DNA of 64,000 nucleotides, taken from assembly GCA_910578285.1 (NCBI GenBank), contig CAJTQL010000006.1:1-64000 (forward strand), in the 5' to 3' direction. Source of the stretch: an uncultured Helicobacteraceae bacterium (GTDB taxonomy: Bacteria > Campylobacterota > Campylobacteria > Campylobacterales > Helicobacteraceae). This document shows, one piece after another, positions 24,670 through 34,040 of the stretch (position 1 is its first letter; the number at the start of each line of letters is the position of its first letter). A model generated the notes under the pieces. The model worked only from the letters and a program-made list of their open reading frames with translations, ran no database searches and had not been told where the DNA came from. Both the position numbers and the translations under genes were made by a program.

Positions 24670-25338
24670 TTGCACGATTTTATTCTGTCAATTATCGAAC
24701 TTGTGGGCGATTTGGGTTATTTGGGCTTGTTTCTTATGATGTTGCTTGAAAGCAGTTTTGTTCCATTTCCAAGCGAAATTGCGATGATTCCTGCAGGCTA
24801 TCTTGCCTATGCGGGCGAGCTCAATTTTTTTGGCGCTGTTTGCAGCGGAATCGCAGGCAGCCTCGCAGGTGCGCTGCTCAACTATGCGCTTGCACGTAGT
24901 CTTGGGCGCGAGATTCTATTACGCTATGGTCGCTTTGTTGGAATCGGCGAACAAAGGCTACAATCTATGGAAATTTTCTTTGCCCGCTATGGCGATATTT
25001 CAACATTTGCAGGGCGACTCATTCCTGTTGTCCGGCAATACATCTCGTTGCCCGCAGGGGCAGCGCGTATGCAGCTCACCAAATTTGTCATTTTCACCAC
25101 GTTTGGCGCGGGAATCTGGATTGTAACTCTCACACTCTTGGGTTATTATTTAGGTGCAATCCTCACAAACGCATTTTCCCTTGAGCAACTCATCGCAATT
25201 TTCATCGGAGATGACGCAACAAGCGCACAAGCATTGCAGATTCGCGGCTATATGTGGCAACTCATTGCGCTCTCTTTTGTGGTTGTCTTCCTTAGTGTTG
25301 GGCTCTATGTGGTCTATAAGCGTCAGACAAAGCACTAG
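24670..25338 (+). CDS. DedA-family membrane protein
   Basis: Inner-membrane protein of the SNARE-associated/DedA family, members of which act in undecaprenyl-phosphate or phospholipid recycling and envelope homeostasis. About 222 residues, several TM helices. LESSFVPFPSEIAMIPAGYLA carries the conserved E and P-x-P-x-E region; FAGRLIPVVRQYISLPAG is the G-R-x-x-P-x-x-R signature. Start: TTG 24670 with AGAAGGGA 5 bases upstream; an in-frame ATG at 24652 is the alternative. The 3' end overlaps the convergent lipoprotein gene by four bases. Confidence 0.88.
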   Translation: MHDFILSIIELVGDLGYLGLFLMMLLESSFVPFPSEIAMIPAGYLAYAGELNFFGAVCSGIAGSLAGALLNYALARSLGREILLRYGRFVGIGEQRLQSMEIFFARYGDISTFAGRLIPVVRQYISLPAGAARMQLTKFVIFTTFGAGIWIVTLTLLGYYLGAILTNAFSLEQLIAIFIGDDATSAQALQIRGYMWQLIALSFVVVFLSVGLYVVYKRQTKH

Positions 25339-25781
25339 CGATTCGCGAAGCGCACTTGCGTAACCTCGTTGCCCTGAATAGTCAGCGCCACGCGGTCGCC
25401 CACGCGATATTGCCTGCCTTTTTGAGTGAATGTAATCTCGCCGCCTGTATCGAGGCGCACAAGGAGCGATTGCCCATCTGATTGTGCCAATTGATTGCCT
25501 GCAGCAGCGCCCAAAACGCCGCCAGCAATCGTCATCGCTGTTTTACCATGCCCCTTGCCAAACTGATTCCCCGCAACGCCACCAATCACGCCGCCAGCAA
25601 CGGTCCCAAGCCCTGTATCACTAAGAATCACATTCTCTGCCTGAATGATTTGCCCATAGAGAACATTTGCGATTCTGCCTGTGGAAGCACCAGAATACAC
25701 AGCAACGCCGCCAGTGGCACAACCAAACACTGAAAAAGAGAGCACAATGCTCCAGCCAATGGATAAGAATAATCCTCTCAT
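25335..25781 (-). CDS. Glycine-zipper outer-membrane lipoprotein (SlyB/Pcp-like)
   Basis: 148 residues. Signal peptide with lipobox-like FSVFGC (Cys at about residue 21). GTVAGGVIGGVAGNQFG and AGGVLGAAAGNQLA form the glycine-zipper 2TM motif (about 59-97), followed by a small beta domain (RLDTGGEITFTQKG...YRVGDRVAL) typical of SlyB/Pcp lipoproteins, which stabilise the outer membrane. Convergent with the DedA gene. Confidence 0.85.
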   Translation of the reverse strand: MRGLFLSIGWSIVLSFSVFGCATGGVAVYSGASTGRIANVLYGQIIQAENVILSDTGLGTVAGGVIGGVAGNQFGKGHGKTAMTIAGGVLGAAAGNQLAQSDGQSLLVRLDTGGEITFTQKGRQYRVGDRVALTIQGNEVTQVRFANR

Positions 25782-25936
25782 CGATAAACTCCTTATTTTT
25801 GTTCAAAATAACGCAAAGATTATACTGAATTTTGGACAATGATTTGTAAAATTTTCTCATTTCTTATATTCTTTGTAGATTAGCAGCTTCTCTTTCATTC
25901 TACCCTGCTCATTTCAGCTTATGTTTAGACTGATAA

Positions 25937-25945
25937 TGCTAATAT
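25937..25945 (+). promoter_or_regulatory. -10 element for the dCache chemoreceptor gene
   Basis: TGCTAATAT 22 bases before the ATG at 25968, followed by TAGGAGGT as a strong ribosome site. Confidence 0.4.
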
Positions 25946-25967
25946 TATGACAATTTAGGAGGTCTCT

Positions 25968-27974
25968 ATGGACAAAATTCTCAAGGTGCGCTTTGGCATC
26001 AAATTATTGAGCATTGTACTCGCAACACTCATCGGAATCGTTACGATTATAAGCATTTATAGTTACCACAAATCAGCAAACGAAATCAAGTCAGCCTATT
26101 CAGGCTTGCAACAGCTCGCATTGGCAGCCTCATTTAATACAATCACCATCACAGTCGACATCGAAGCCTTACATCATCTTGAATATCTCGCAGCAGCATT
26201 ACAGCGCATTGGCAATGGCGACAGAAACCCAAACAAGCAACGTGAAATCTTGGCTGATGTCTCGGCACTCATCAAATACCCATGCGCGTATGTGGTATGG
26301 GAAACAGGGAACTATGTGAGTGTGGATTATGAAGAAACAACAAAACCGCTTATGGAAGGTTGGAATGATTTTGGTGCCGACTTGCGCACACGTCCTTATT
26401 ATCTCGAAACCAAAAACACACGCAAACCTTACTTGACACCACTCTATATGAGCCAATCATCTGGGACAAAAGGCAGAGCCCTCGTCACTCTCACCTATCC
26501 TATGATTGACAAAAACAACAATTATTTGGGCTTAGTGGCGTTTGATATGTATGTCGATGAGTTTCAAAGCCGATTCAATCGCTTCAAGCGCCCCGAATTG
26601 CCGAGTCTCTCGGTATTTATCCTCGATGCGAGTGGACATTTTGTCTCACATAAAAACGACCAACTCATGGGAAAACAGGATTCAGACATTGGCAAATTGC
26701 TATCAGAAAGCATCAAACAAGCACCCGAAGGAATGATTCATTATGTCTTTGGAGGGATTTCAAAAATTGGATTCTACAAGCAAATGCCATCGGGTTGGAT
26801 TATCGTCTCGACCGCGAGAGAATCGGACTATATCAACGCGATTGACAAAATCTTTTTCGAGACAATCATTATGGCTGTCGTGATGATTGTCATTGCAATG
26901 ATTGTGCTCTATGTGTTTATTCAATTCCTTATCTCGCCAATGGATAAAATCAAAAATCTGCTGTTGAAATTCTTTGCATATCTCAATCATGAAACACAAA
27001 CACCGCCAAAGCAGCTGCATCTCAAATTCCAAGATGAATTTGCCATTATGGCTGAAGCAATTAACAACAATATTATGCGTACCGAGAAGATACTCGAACA
27101 AGACAGCCAAGCCATCACCCAAAGTGCGCAGACAGCAAAAGAGATTGAAAAAGGGAATCTCACTGCCCGCATTACAGCCGAGCCTGCAAACCCCAAGTTG
27201 GTTGAACTGCGCGATGTGCTCAACAATATGCTTGATGTGTTGCAAGAAAAGATTGGGAGCGATACCAACGAGATAACACGTGTATTTGATTCTTATACCA
27301 AGCTTGATTTCACCACTGAAGTGCAAAACGCCAAAGGACGTGTTGAGATTGTAACGAACACATTGGGCGAAGAAATCAAAAAAATGTTGCGCACTAGCGC
27401 GGCATTTGCCCAAGAACTTGGCAATGCTTCAGGCGATTTGAATCAGGCTATTCAAGAGCTTTCGCAAAGCGCCAACACGCAATCTTCATCTTTGCAAGAA
27501 TCCGCCTCGGCGATTGAAGAGATTACAAGCTCCATGCAGAACGTGAGCGACCGTACAAACGAGGTTACACGCCAAGCAGAGGATATTCGCAATGTCGTGA
27601 GCGTGATTCGCGATATTGCCGACCAGACGAACTTGCTTGCGCTCAATGCTGCGATTGAGGCAGCACGTGCGGGCGAACATGGACGTGGATTTGCCGTTGT
27701 TGCAGACGAAGTGCGTACACTCGCCGAGAAAACAGGCAAAAGCCTTAGCGAGATTGAGGCAAATGTGAATGTTTTGGTGCAAGGAATCAATGATATGAGC
27801 GAATCGATTAAGGAGCAAACACAGGGCATTGGGCAGATTAATGAGGCTATAAGCCAGCTTGAGGGAATCACGCAACAAAATGTTGAGATTGCAAATAATT
27901 CGCAAGACATTAGCAATGCGATTGACACGATTGCAACGCAAATCCTTGATGATGCGAACAAGAAAAAGTTTTAG
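25968..27974 (+). CDS. Methyl-accepting chemotaxis protein with dCache-type sensor
   Basis: 668 residues. TM1 about 10-30; a large periplasmic sensor (about 35-290) with dCache features (YVSVDYEE, DLRTRPYYLETKNTRKPYLTPLY, GLVAFDMYVDEF, FYKQMPSGWIIVSTAR); TM2 about 297-325; HAMP and coiled coils; then the signalling hairpin with DIADQTNLLALNAAIEAARAGEHGRGFAVVADEVR. The ligand may be an amino acid or carboxylate, as for many dCache receptors, but no ligand motif can be assigned. No C-terminal CheR tether is evident (ends DANKKKF). Single gene. Confidence 0.94.
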   Translation: MDKILKVRFGIKLLSIVLATLIGIVTIISIYSYHKSANEIKSAYSGLQQLALAASFNTITITVDIEALHHLEYLAAALQRIGNGDRNPNKQREILADVSALIKYPCAYVVWETGNYVSVDYEETTKPLMEGWNDFGADLRTRPYYLETKNTRKPYLTPLYMSQSSGTKGRALVTLTYPMIDKNNNYLGLVAFDMYVDEFQSRFNRFKRPELPSLSVFILDASGHFVSHKNDQLMGKQDSDIGKLLSESIKQAPEGMIHYVFGGISKIGFYKQMPSGWIIVSTARESDYINAIDKIFFETIIMAVVMIVIAMIVLYVFIQFLISPMDKIKNLLLKFFAYLNHETQTPPKQLHLKFQDEFAIMAEAINNNIMRTEKILEQDSQAITQSAQTAKEIEKGNLTARITAEPANPKLVELRDVLNNMLDVLQEKIGSDTNEITRVFDSYTKLDFTTEVQNAKGRVEIVTNTLGEEIKKMLRTSAAFAQELGNASGDLNQAIQELSQSANTQSSSLQESASAIEEITSSMQNVSDRTNEVTRQAEDIRNVVSVIRDIADQTNLLALNAAIEAARAGEHGRGFAVVADEVRTLAEKTGKSLSEIEANVNVLVQGINDMSESIKEQTQGIGQINEAISQLEGITQQNVEIANNSQDISNAIDTIATQILDDANKKKF

Positions 27975-28022
27975 TTGGGCTAATATGATAATTGCTGCTG
28001 CATTGTAAAATAAGGTAACCAA

Positions 28023-30338
28023 ATGGATTCTCCCATTCCTTTTTGTTCCAAAGCACAGAATCTCGCTAATGTGGCAAACAAAATTCACAGTGGGAGGGTT
28101 TTGCCATTTGTCATCGGCAGCCCCCGCCAACTTCAATCCGATTCGGCTAGGCTGCTCGATTCGATTCGCAATCTCAATGCAAACGCATTGATTGTCCGCA
28201 GTAGCAGCAAGAATGAGGATTGCACAACGCAATCCAACGCGGGAGCGTTTTTGAGTGTTGGCAATGTTGGCAATACAGATTCTGCACTTCTTGAAGCCAT
28301 GCATCGCGTTGCTGCTTCGATGCCCTCACTTGATGATGAGATTCTCATTCAGCCCATGCTCACTATGGAAATTTGTGGTGTTGCCTTTAGTGTTGACAAA
28401 GATAATGGCGCGCCCTATTATTGCATAAGCTACGACACAAATGGCGCGAACGATACGATTACAAGCGGTGCAAAAGGCAATATTACGCATTTTTACCACT
28501 CACATTTTGCATCTATGCCAAAAAATGCAAAGATGGCAAAAATCGTGGCATTGCTCCAAGAACTCGTGGCACTTTTTGACAATGACGCTTTAGATATTGA
28601 ATTTGGATTTTCCCAAAATGAACTCTATCTCTTGCAAGTGCGCCCACTCGTCATGCAAGGCAAACAAAACTTAAAAAACGCGCTCAATAAACGAGCGCTC
28701 GAACGATTGTCGAAACGAATCCAAGCATTCGACCAGCCCTATCCTCATATTCTAGGCAAACGCGCGCTATTTGGAATCATGCCCGATTGGAATCCCGCTG
28801 AAATGATTGGGCTGAAACCCAAGCGACTTGCACTAAGTCTTTATAAAGAAATTATAACCGACAATATTTGGGCATACCAACGAGATAACTATGGCTATCG
28901 CAATCTCCGCTCCTATCCTTTAATGCACTCCTTTTTAGGTATTCCCTATATCGACGTACGCCTCTCTTTTAACTCTTTTATTCCCAAAACACTCGATGAA
29001 AGCATTGCGGGCAAACTTGTTGATTATTATCTCGATACCCTTATTTCTCTGCCCGAGCTCCATGATAAAGTCGAATTTGAAATCGTTTTTTCCTGCTATG
29101 ATTGCAACACACCCCACAAATTGCAAAAACTTCTTGCACATGGATTCAATCCAAACGAACTCAAACGTATCGAATTTGCTCTGCTCAATCTGACAAATGC
29201 GATTATCAGCCCCACACATGGAATCTACCAACAAGACTTACACAAGGCAAAACTTCTTGAATCTCGATACAATGCAATCATCTCTTCGCCTCTATCGCTC
29301 TATGATAAAATCTACTGGTTACTTGAAGATTGCAAACGTTTTGGCACATTACCTTTTGCTGGTGTTGCTAGAGCTGCATTTATCGCTATGCAGATTCTCA
29401 ATTCTCTTGTCGAAATTGGCTTTTTAAGCGTTAAAGAAAAGCAGGATTTCCTCGCTTCGCTCACAACAGTCAATAAACAACTTTCTATCGATGCAGCACA
29501 TTTGCCCAACAACCAAACAGAGTTTTTGGAACGTTATGGACATTTACGCGCTGGGAGCTACAATATTCTTTCGCCTCGCTATGATGAAAGTTTCGAGACA
29601 TATTTCACCAATACAGCACCCCATATTGAATCCACACAACCTTTTATGCTCGAGCCACATCGCCTCCAAACTCTTGAGATCCTACTCAAAGAACATGGGC
29701 TAGAAATCGGTGCAGAAGCGCTTTTTGTTTTCTTTAAGGCTGTCATCGAAGGGCGCGAGAATGTCAAATTTGCTTTTAGCAAGCTGCTTTCTAAAGCATT
29801 GCAGCTCATCACAGAGCTGGGCAATTCTCTTGGAATCGGTGTTGCGGATATGGCGCATTTGGATATTAAAAATATCCTCTCACTCTATGCCTCACTCCAC
29901 AAAGACAGCCCAAAAGAATATTTCTTGCTCGAAATCGCAAAAAACAAAGAAGAATTCAACCTCACAAATGCCCTAAAGCTCCCGCCGCTCCTCACAAGTT
30001 CAGAGGACATCTTTAGCTTCTCTGTCCCCCATATTGTCCCAAATTTTATCACACAAAAAACCATCTTTGCGCCAACAGCATTGAGCAACGATTTGGACCT
30101 GAAAGGCAAAATCGTCCTTGTTGAATCCGCAGACCCCGGCTATGATTATCTCTTTGCAAAAAACATTGCCGGGCTCATCACCTGCTATGGTGGGGCAAAC
30201 TCGCACATGGCAATTCGCGCAAGCGAGCTCAACCTGCCCGCAGTCATTGGTGTTGGTGATTTGCAATTCTCTCAATGCATGCGCGCGCGCAAAATCCACA
30301 TGGATTGCCAAAGTGAACAGATTCTTTGCATAGAATAG
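28023..30338 (+). CDS. Orphan PEP-synthase/dikinase-like protein (ATP-grasp + phosphohistidine domains)
   Basis: 771 residues. The N-terminal ~225 residues match the PEP synthase/PPDK ATP-binding domain: LIVRSSSKNEDC, then DIEFGFSQNELYLLQVRPL. The C-terminus has the mobile phosphohistidine domain: LVESADPGYDYLF, GLITCYGGANSHMAIRASEL (His728) and LPAVIGVG. Between them lie ~450 residues of helical sequence unlike the PEP/pyruvate TIM barrel, resembling the layout of rifampin phosphotransferase-type dikinases, where the middle domain binds another substrate. So it probably transfers phosphate from ATP via His to an unknown acceptor. It is not a normal gluconeogenic PEP synthase. Flanked by the chemoreceptor and purL, neither informative. 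Confidence 0.75.
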   Translation: MDSPIPFCSKAQNLANVANKIHSGRVLPFVIGSPRQLQSDSARLLDSIRNLNANALIVRSSSKNEDCTTQSNAGAFLSVGNVGNTDSALLEAMHRVAASMPSLDDEILIQPMLTMEICGVAFSVDKDNGAPYYCISYDTNGANDTITSGAKGNITHFYHSHFASMPKNAKMAKIVALLQELVALFDNDALDIEFGFSQNELYLLQVRPLVMQGKQNLKNALNKRALERLSKRIQAFDQPYPHILGKRALFGIMPDWNPAEMIGLKPKRLALSLYKEIITDNIWAYQRDNYGYRNLRSYPLMHSFLGIPYIDVRLSFNSFIPKTLDESIAGKLVDYYLDTLISLPELHDKVEFEIVFSCYDCNTPHKLQKLLAHGFNPNELKRIEFALLNLTNAIISPTHGIYQQDLHKAKLLESRYNAIISSPLSLYDKIYWLLEDCKRFGTLPFAGVARAAFIAMQILNSLVEIGFLSVKEKQDFLASLTTVNKQLSIDAAHLPNNQTEFLERYGHLRAGSYNILSPRYDESFETYFTNTAPHIESTQPFMLEPHRLQTLEILLKEHGLEIGAEALFVFFKAVIEGRENVKFAFSKLLSKALQLITELGNSLGIGVADMAHLDIKNILSLYASLHKDSPKEYFLLEIAKNKEEFNLTNALKLPPLLTSSEDIFSFSVPHIVPNFITQKTIFAPTALSNDLDLKGKIVLVESADPGYDYLFAKNIAGLITCYGGANSHMAIRASELNLPAVIGVGDLQFSQCMRARKIHMDCQSEQILCIE

Positions 30339-30375
30339 GCAAAATGTTTTAAGCCTTCGATAATCCGCCCTGCGC

Positions 30376-30381
30376 TACAAT
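30376..30381 (+). promoter_or_regulatory. -10 element (TACAAT) for purL
   Basis: GCGCTACAAT lies 18 bases before the purL ATG; AAAGGA is the ribosome site. Confidence 0.45.
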
Positions 30382-30398
30382 CACACAAAGGACGCGAC

Positions 30399-32555
30399 AT
30401 GGACAACCTCTCTACACTTCTCAAAGCGCACAAGCTAAGCGAAAGCGACTATGCGCACATCGTGAATATTTTGGGGCATGAGCCCAACCTCGTTGAGCTA
30501 GGTATTTTTTCAGCAATGTGGAGCGAACATTGCAGCTACAAATCGAGCAAGCCCTATTTACGCGCATTCCCCTCAAAAGCAGAATGGGTATTGCAAGGAC
30601 CTGGCGAGAATGCCGGTGTCATCGATATTGGAGGAGGATATGCTGCCGTGTTCAAAATCGAATCGCACAATCACCCAAGCTTCATTGAGCCCTATGCGGG
30701 CGCAGCCACAGGCGTTGGGGGCATTTTGCGCGATATTTTCACAATGGGCGCGCGCCCTGTGGCTCTACTCAACTCGATTCGTTTTGGCGAGCTCAATCGG
30801 GCAGATTCGGTTGGCAAATTGCACAAATATCTCTTAAGCGGCGTTGTCAAAGGCATTGGCGATTATGGCAATTGTATGGGCATACCCACTATCGGGGGCG
30901 AGTTTGACATGCAGGCATGCTACAATGGCAATATCCTCGTCAATGCATTTGCGCTAGGCATTGCAAAAGCCGATGCAATATTCACAGCAAAAGCCGAAGG
31001 CGTGGGCAATTCTATCATCTATGTCGGCAGCAAAACAGGCAGAGATGGGCTTGGCGGCGCGGTAATGAGCAGCGATAGCTTCTCTGCTGATTCTGCCTCT
31101 TTGCGCCCCACAGTGCAACTTGGCGACCCTTTCACGCAAAAGCGACTGCTCGAAGCCTGCCTCGAACTCTTTGCGCAAGATATGATTGTCGGAATCCAAG
31201 ACATGGGTGCAGCAGGGCTTACAAGCAGCAGCTTCGAGATGGCTGGACGCAGCAAAAATGGAATGCGGCTCTACCTCGACAAAGTGCCTATGCGCGAAAG
31301 CGCGATGACACCCTATGAGCTTATGTTGAGCGAAAGTCAAGAACGTATGCTTATCTGCGCAAAAAAGGGCTGTGAAGAACAAGTGCAGGCGATTTTTGAC
31401 AAATGGGAACTGCCCTGCGCCGTGATTGGCGAGGTTTGCGAGGGTGAATCAATGGAACTCTTTTGGCATGGCTCGCTGTGCGCCAAGCTGCCCATCGCTC
31501 CGCTCATCGACCCTCCAATTCTCTCGCGCCCCACAAAGGCGCGCGCGCGGCAGACGCAGATTCCGAGCTTCCCTTCGCACTTGACGATTCGCAACCTGTT
31601 TGAGACACTCTTTAAAAGCCTGCAAATCACGAGCAAAGCGTGGATTTATGAACAATTCGATTCGACTGTGCAGACCAACACAATCCTGCACACACAAGGT
31701 GATAGCAGCATCATTCGCATTAAAGAAAATGGCGCTTTTCTTGCTCTTAGTATCGGCTCAATGCCTCATCTCTGCTTTCTTGACCCACGCGAAGGGGCAA
31801 AGAGGGCTGTGGCAAAATGTGGGCTTGAAATCGCTATACGTGGGGCGCGTCCGCTCGCACTGACCGATTGTCTCAATTTTGGCAGCCCCGATAATCCCGA
31901 GGTGATGTGGGAATTTGCCGAAGTATGCGAGGGGCTCAAAGAAGCTGCGGGCTTTTTGCAAACACCCGTCATAAGCGGCAATGTCTCGTTGCATAATCGC
32001 AGCGATGAAGCCGAGATTTTCCCCACACCCACGCTCGCGATGGTGGGAATCCTAAACAGCACAACACCCACACCTTCTGCTTTGCAAAATTGTGGCAATC
32101 TCCTCTTTTTGGCTGGGACGCAAACGCTCGAATATGCGGGCTCGCTTGCCCAAAGACTCATCGAAGAACGCAATAGTGGCGCACTTTTCCCGATTGATTT
32201 GGCACAAACAAAGGCATTATGGCAGTTTCTGCAAGAATCGCGCCCATTTGTTGCGAGCGCGAAAGAAGTCGGTGAAGGCGGTGTAGCGATTGCTGTTGCA
32301 AAAATGGCTGTGTGGGGCGACAAGGGCGCACGACTCGCGCTACCATCACCTGCACATTTCTTTGCGCATTCCCCTGCACTTGCAATCCTCGAAGTCTGCC
32401 CCCAAAATGTGCCACAGCTTCAAGAATGCGCAAAAAAGTATGCGATTCCACTCCAACAAATGGGCGAGGTTGTGGCTGATTTGTTTGTGCTGAATGACGC
32501 AAGCTGGAATCTGCGATGGCTCAAAGACGCTTTCGCGCAAGGCGTGGTGCGATAG
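30399..32555 (+). CDS. purL: Phosphoribosylformylglycinamidine synthase, large (PurL) subunit
   Basis: ATP-dependent conversion of FGAR to FGAM in purine synthesis, working with PurQ and PurS (not in the window). 718 residues, the small-PurL length. MWSEHCSYKSSKPYL with the catalytic His, GPGENAGVIDIGGGYAAVFKIESHNHPS, YAGAATGVGGILRDIFTMGARPVA, GDYGNCMGIPTIGGE, IQDMGAAGLTSSSFEMA and VISGNVSLHN are diagnostic. Monocistronic as far as seen. Confidence 0.96.
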   Translation: MDNLSTLLKAHKLSESDYAHIVNILGHEPNLVELGIFSAMWSEHCSYKSSKPYLRAFPSKAEWVLQGPGENAGVIDIGGGYAAVFKIESHNHPSFIEPYAGAATGVGGILRDIFTMGARPVALLNSIRFGELNRADSVGKLHKYLLSGVVKGIGDYGNCMGIPTIGGEFDMQACYNGNILVNAFALGIAKADAIFTAKAEGVGNSIIYVGSKTGRDGLGGAVMSSDSFSADSASLRPTVQLGDPFTQKRLLEACLELFAQDMIVGIQDMGAAGLTSSSFEMAGRSKNGMRLYLDKVPMRESAMTPYELMLSESQERMLICAKKGCEEQVQAIFDKWELPCAVIGEVCEGESMELFWHGSLCAKLPIAPLIDPPILSRPTKARARQTQIPSFPSHLTIRNLFETLFKSLQITSKAWIYEQFDSTVQTNTILHTQGDSSIIRIKENGAFLALSIGSMPHLCFLDPREGAKRAVAKCGLEIAIRGARPLALTDCLNFGSPDNPEVMWEFAEVCEGLKEAAGFLQTPVISGNVSLHNRSDEAEIFPTPTLAMVGILNSTTPTPSALQNCGNLLFLAGTQTLEYAGSLAQRLIEERNSGALFPIDLAQTKALWQFLQESRPFVASAKEVGEGGVAIAVAKMAVWGDKGARLALPSPAHFFAHSPALAILEVCPQNVPQLQECAKKYAIPLQQMGEVVADLFVLNDASWNLRWLKDAFAQGVVR

Positions 32556-32780
32556 TCCATCATCTCGCACAACCCGCCCACTTTCCATGCTTTGGAGGCA
32601 AAGCCTTTGCCGCTGAAGCTTTCAGAACATCACTTATGATATTGATATTTTGAGATTCTGCAGCCTAAAGGCTTTAGAATTGTGCACACGTTTAGCTGGA
32701 AACTTCTACACCGCAATACCTCACGACATCTTTAGTCGTGTGCAAAAGGTTGGAGTAGAACCCGAGCCGATTAGCGCAGC
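32556..32780. other. Intergenic region between purL and tolB (convergent ends)
   Basis: No gene. Holds GAGATTCTGCAGCCTAAAGG followed by CTTTAGAATTG, related to the GAGATTCTTCAGCCGCAAGC element near 54500, with a small GCC-taaa-GGC hairpin, and a second inverted repeat (CACGACatctttaGTCGTG, about 32724-32742) that could end either flanking transcript. In H. pylori pal follows tolB; here this repeat-bearing gap does instead. Confidence 0.4.
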
Positions 32781-34040
32781 TCACCACGCAATCGTTTGAA
32801 TCTTGCCTTTGGGCAGGGCAAAGAGATAACTCTTGTTATAATTAAGACGAATGATTCCGAGTGAACTCTGGGCGGGCGTGTGTTTGATATACATCACCGT
32901 TTCGCCATCAATAGAGAATTGTGGATTCTGATTCACGCCTTCGATTGTGAGCTGGCGAATGTAGTCGCTCTTGGTTGAGGCAAGATAAAGGTTGAACGCG
33001 TTGGGCGCAAACTCATTGTCGCTATCACGACTCGAATAAACGATATATTCGCCAAATGCTGTCGCGAAATTGTTGTTGCGGCCATGATAAACAAGCTGTT
33101 CGACAACTTCTGCTCCGTCAATCCCTGTCGCAAAAATATTGGGATAGCCCAAGCGGTCAGATACAAACATCACACGTTTTTCGTCATCAATAAAATGCGC
33201 CTCGACATCGATTCCTGCGTATTTTGTAAGCTGTGTGAGCCGCTTTTGCGGAATATCATAGAGAAAAATATCAGATTGCGCTTGCGGCGCCATTGTGAGC
33301 AGAATCTTCTTGCCATCTTTGCTAACATCAGTAATAGCAAGCATGCCTTGCGAATTGAGAATCTGTTGGTTGGTTTTGGTTTGGATATTGTATTTAAACA
33401 GCGTTGGTTTGTCGAGATATTTCGTATAATAAAACTCTGTTTGTTCCTTATTTGCCCATTTTGGGAAGATGTTCAGCCGATTGTCATTGATAATAACCGA
33501 TTGGAATGTAAGGGTATAATCTGCAAGCACAATCTGCGCAATGCTTGGTGCTGTGTTTTTTGAGATTAGCACAAACCGCTCCATCCAATCGATTGATGGT
33601 GCACCGATGTATTGATTAATATCCACAGCCATTTTGTGTGCAAGCAAGGGATAATAGTTCTCATGACTTACGCTATATCGCTTATTGAGTGCCTCTTTTT
33701 CTGTCGTGATGTCATAGAGATAGAGTTGCGTTACAATGCCCGAGCTCTCCAGCCGCACAGCGATTTTTGCCACGAGATGCACGCCTTTGGTTTTATAATC
33801 TGCATAATCAATGCCCTGCTTCGTTTCACTCTGCTCTTGGACATTGAAATGTCCGCTAACCTTCAAATCACCAATCAACATCTTATGAACCCGCGTGATA
33901 ATGGGTTTTGTCTTCGCGCCTGAATCGATATATGAGACATCAATCACAGGCAAAACACCACTACGGCGAATGATTTCCATTGTTGCATCGACTGCAAATG
34001 CAGCATGACACAAAAAAAATAAAAGGAATAATTTACGCAT
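32781..34040 (-). CDS. tolB: TolB periplasmic beta-propeller protein
   Basis: Periplasmic protein of the Tol-Pal envelope system. 419 residues: signal peptide MRKLFLLFFLCHAAFA, an N-terminal alpha/beta domain (about 20-160), then a WD-like beta-propeller with repeats such as GKKILLTMAPQAQSDIFLYD, KRVMFVSDRLGYPNIFA and DNEFAPNAFNLYLASTKSDY. It abuts the tolA-like gene. The usual next gene, pal, is missing at this place. Confidence 0.93.
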   Translation of the reverse strand: MRKLFLLFFLCHAAFAVDATMEIIRRSGVLPVIDVSYIDSGAKTKPIITRVHKMLIGDLKVSGHFNVQEQSETKQGIDYADYKTKGVHLVAKIAVRLESSGIVTQLYLYDITTEKEALNKRYSVSHENYYPLLAHKMAVDINQYIGAPSIDWMERFVLISKNTAPSIAQIVLADYTLTFQSVIINDNRLNIFPKWANKEQTEFYYTKYLDKPTLFKYNIQTKTNQQILNSQGMLAITDVSKDGKKILLTMAPQAQSDIFLYDIPQKRLTQLTKYAGIDVEAHFIDDEKRVMFVSDRLGYPNIFATGIDGAEVVEQLVYHGRNNNFATAFGEYIVYSSRDSDNEFAPNAFNLYLASTKSDYIRQLTIEGVNQNPQFSIDGETVMYIKHTPAQSSLGIIRLNYNKSYLFALPKGKIQTIAW

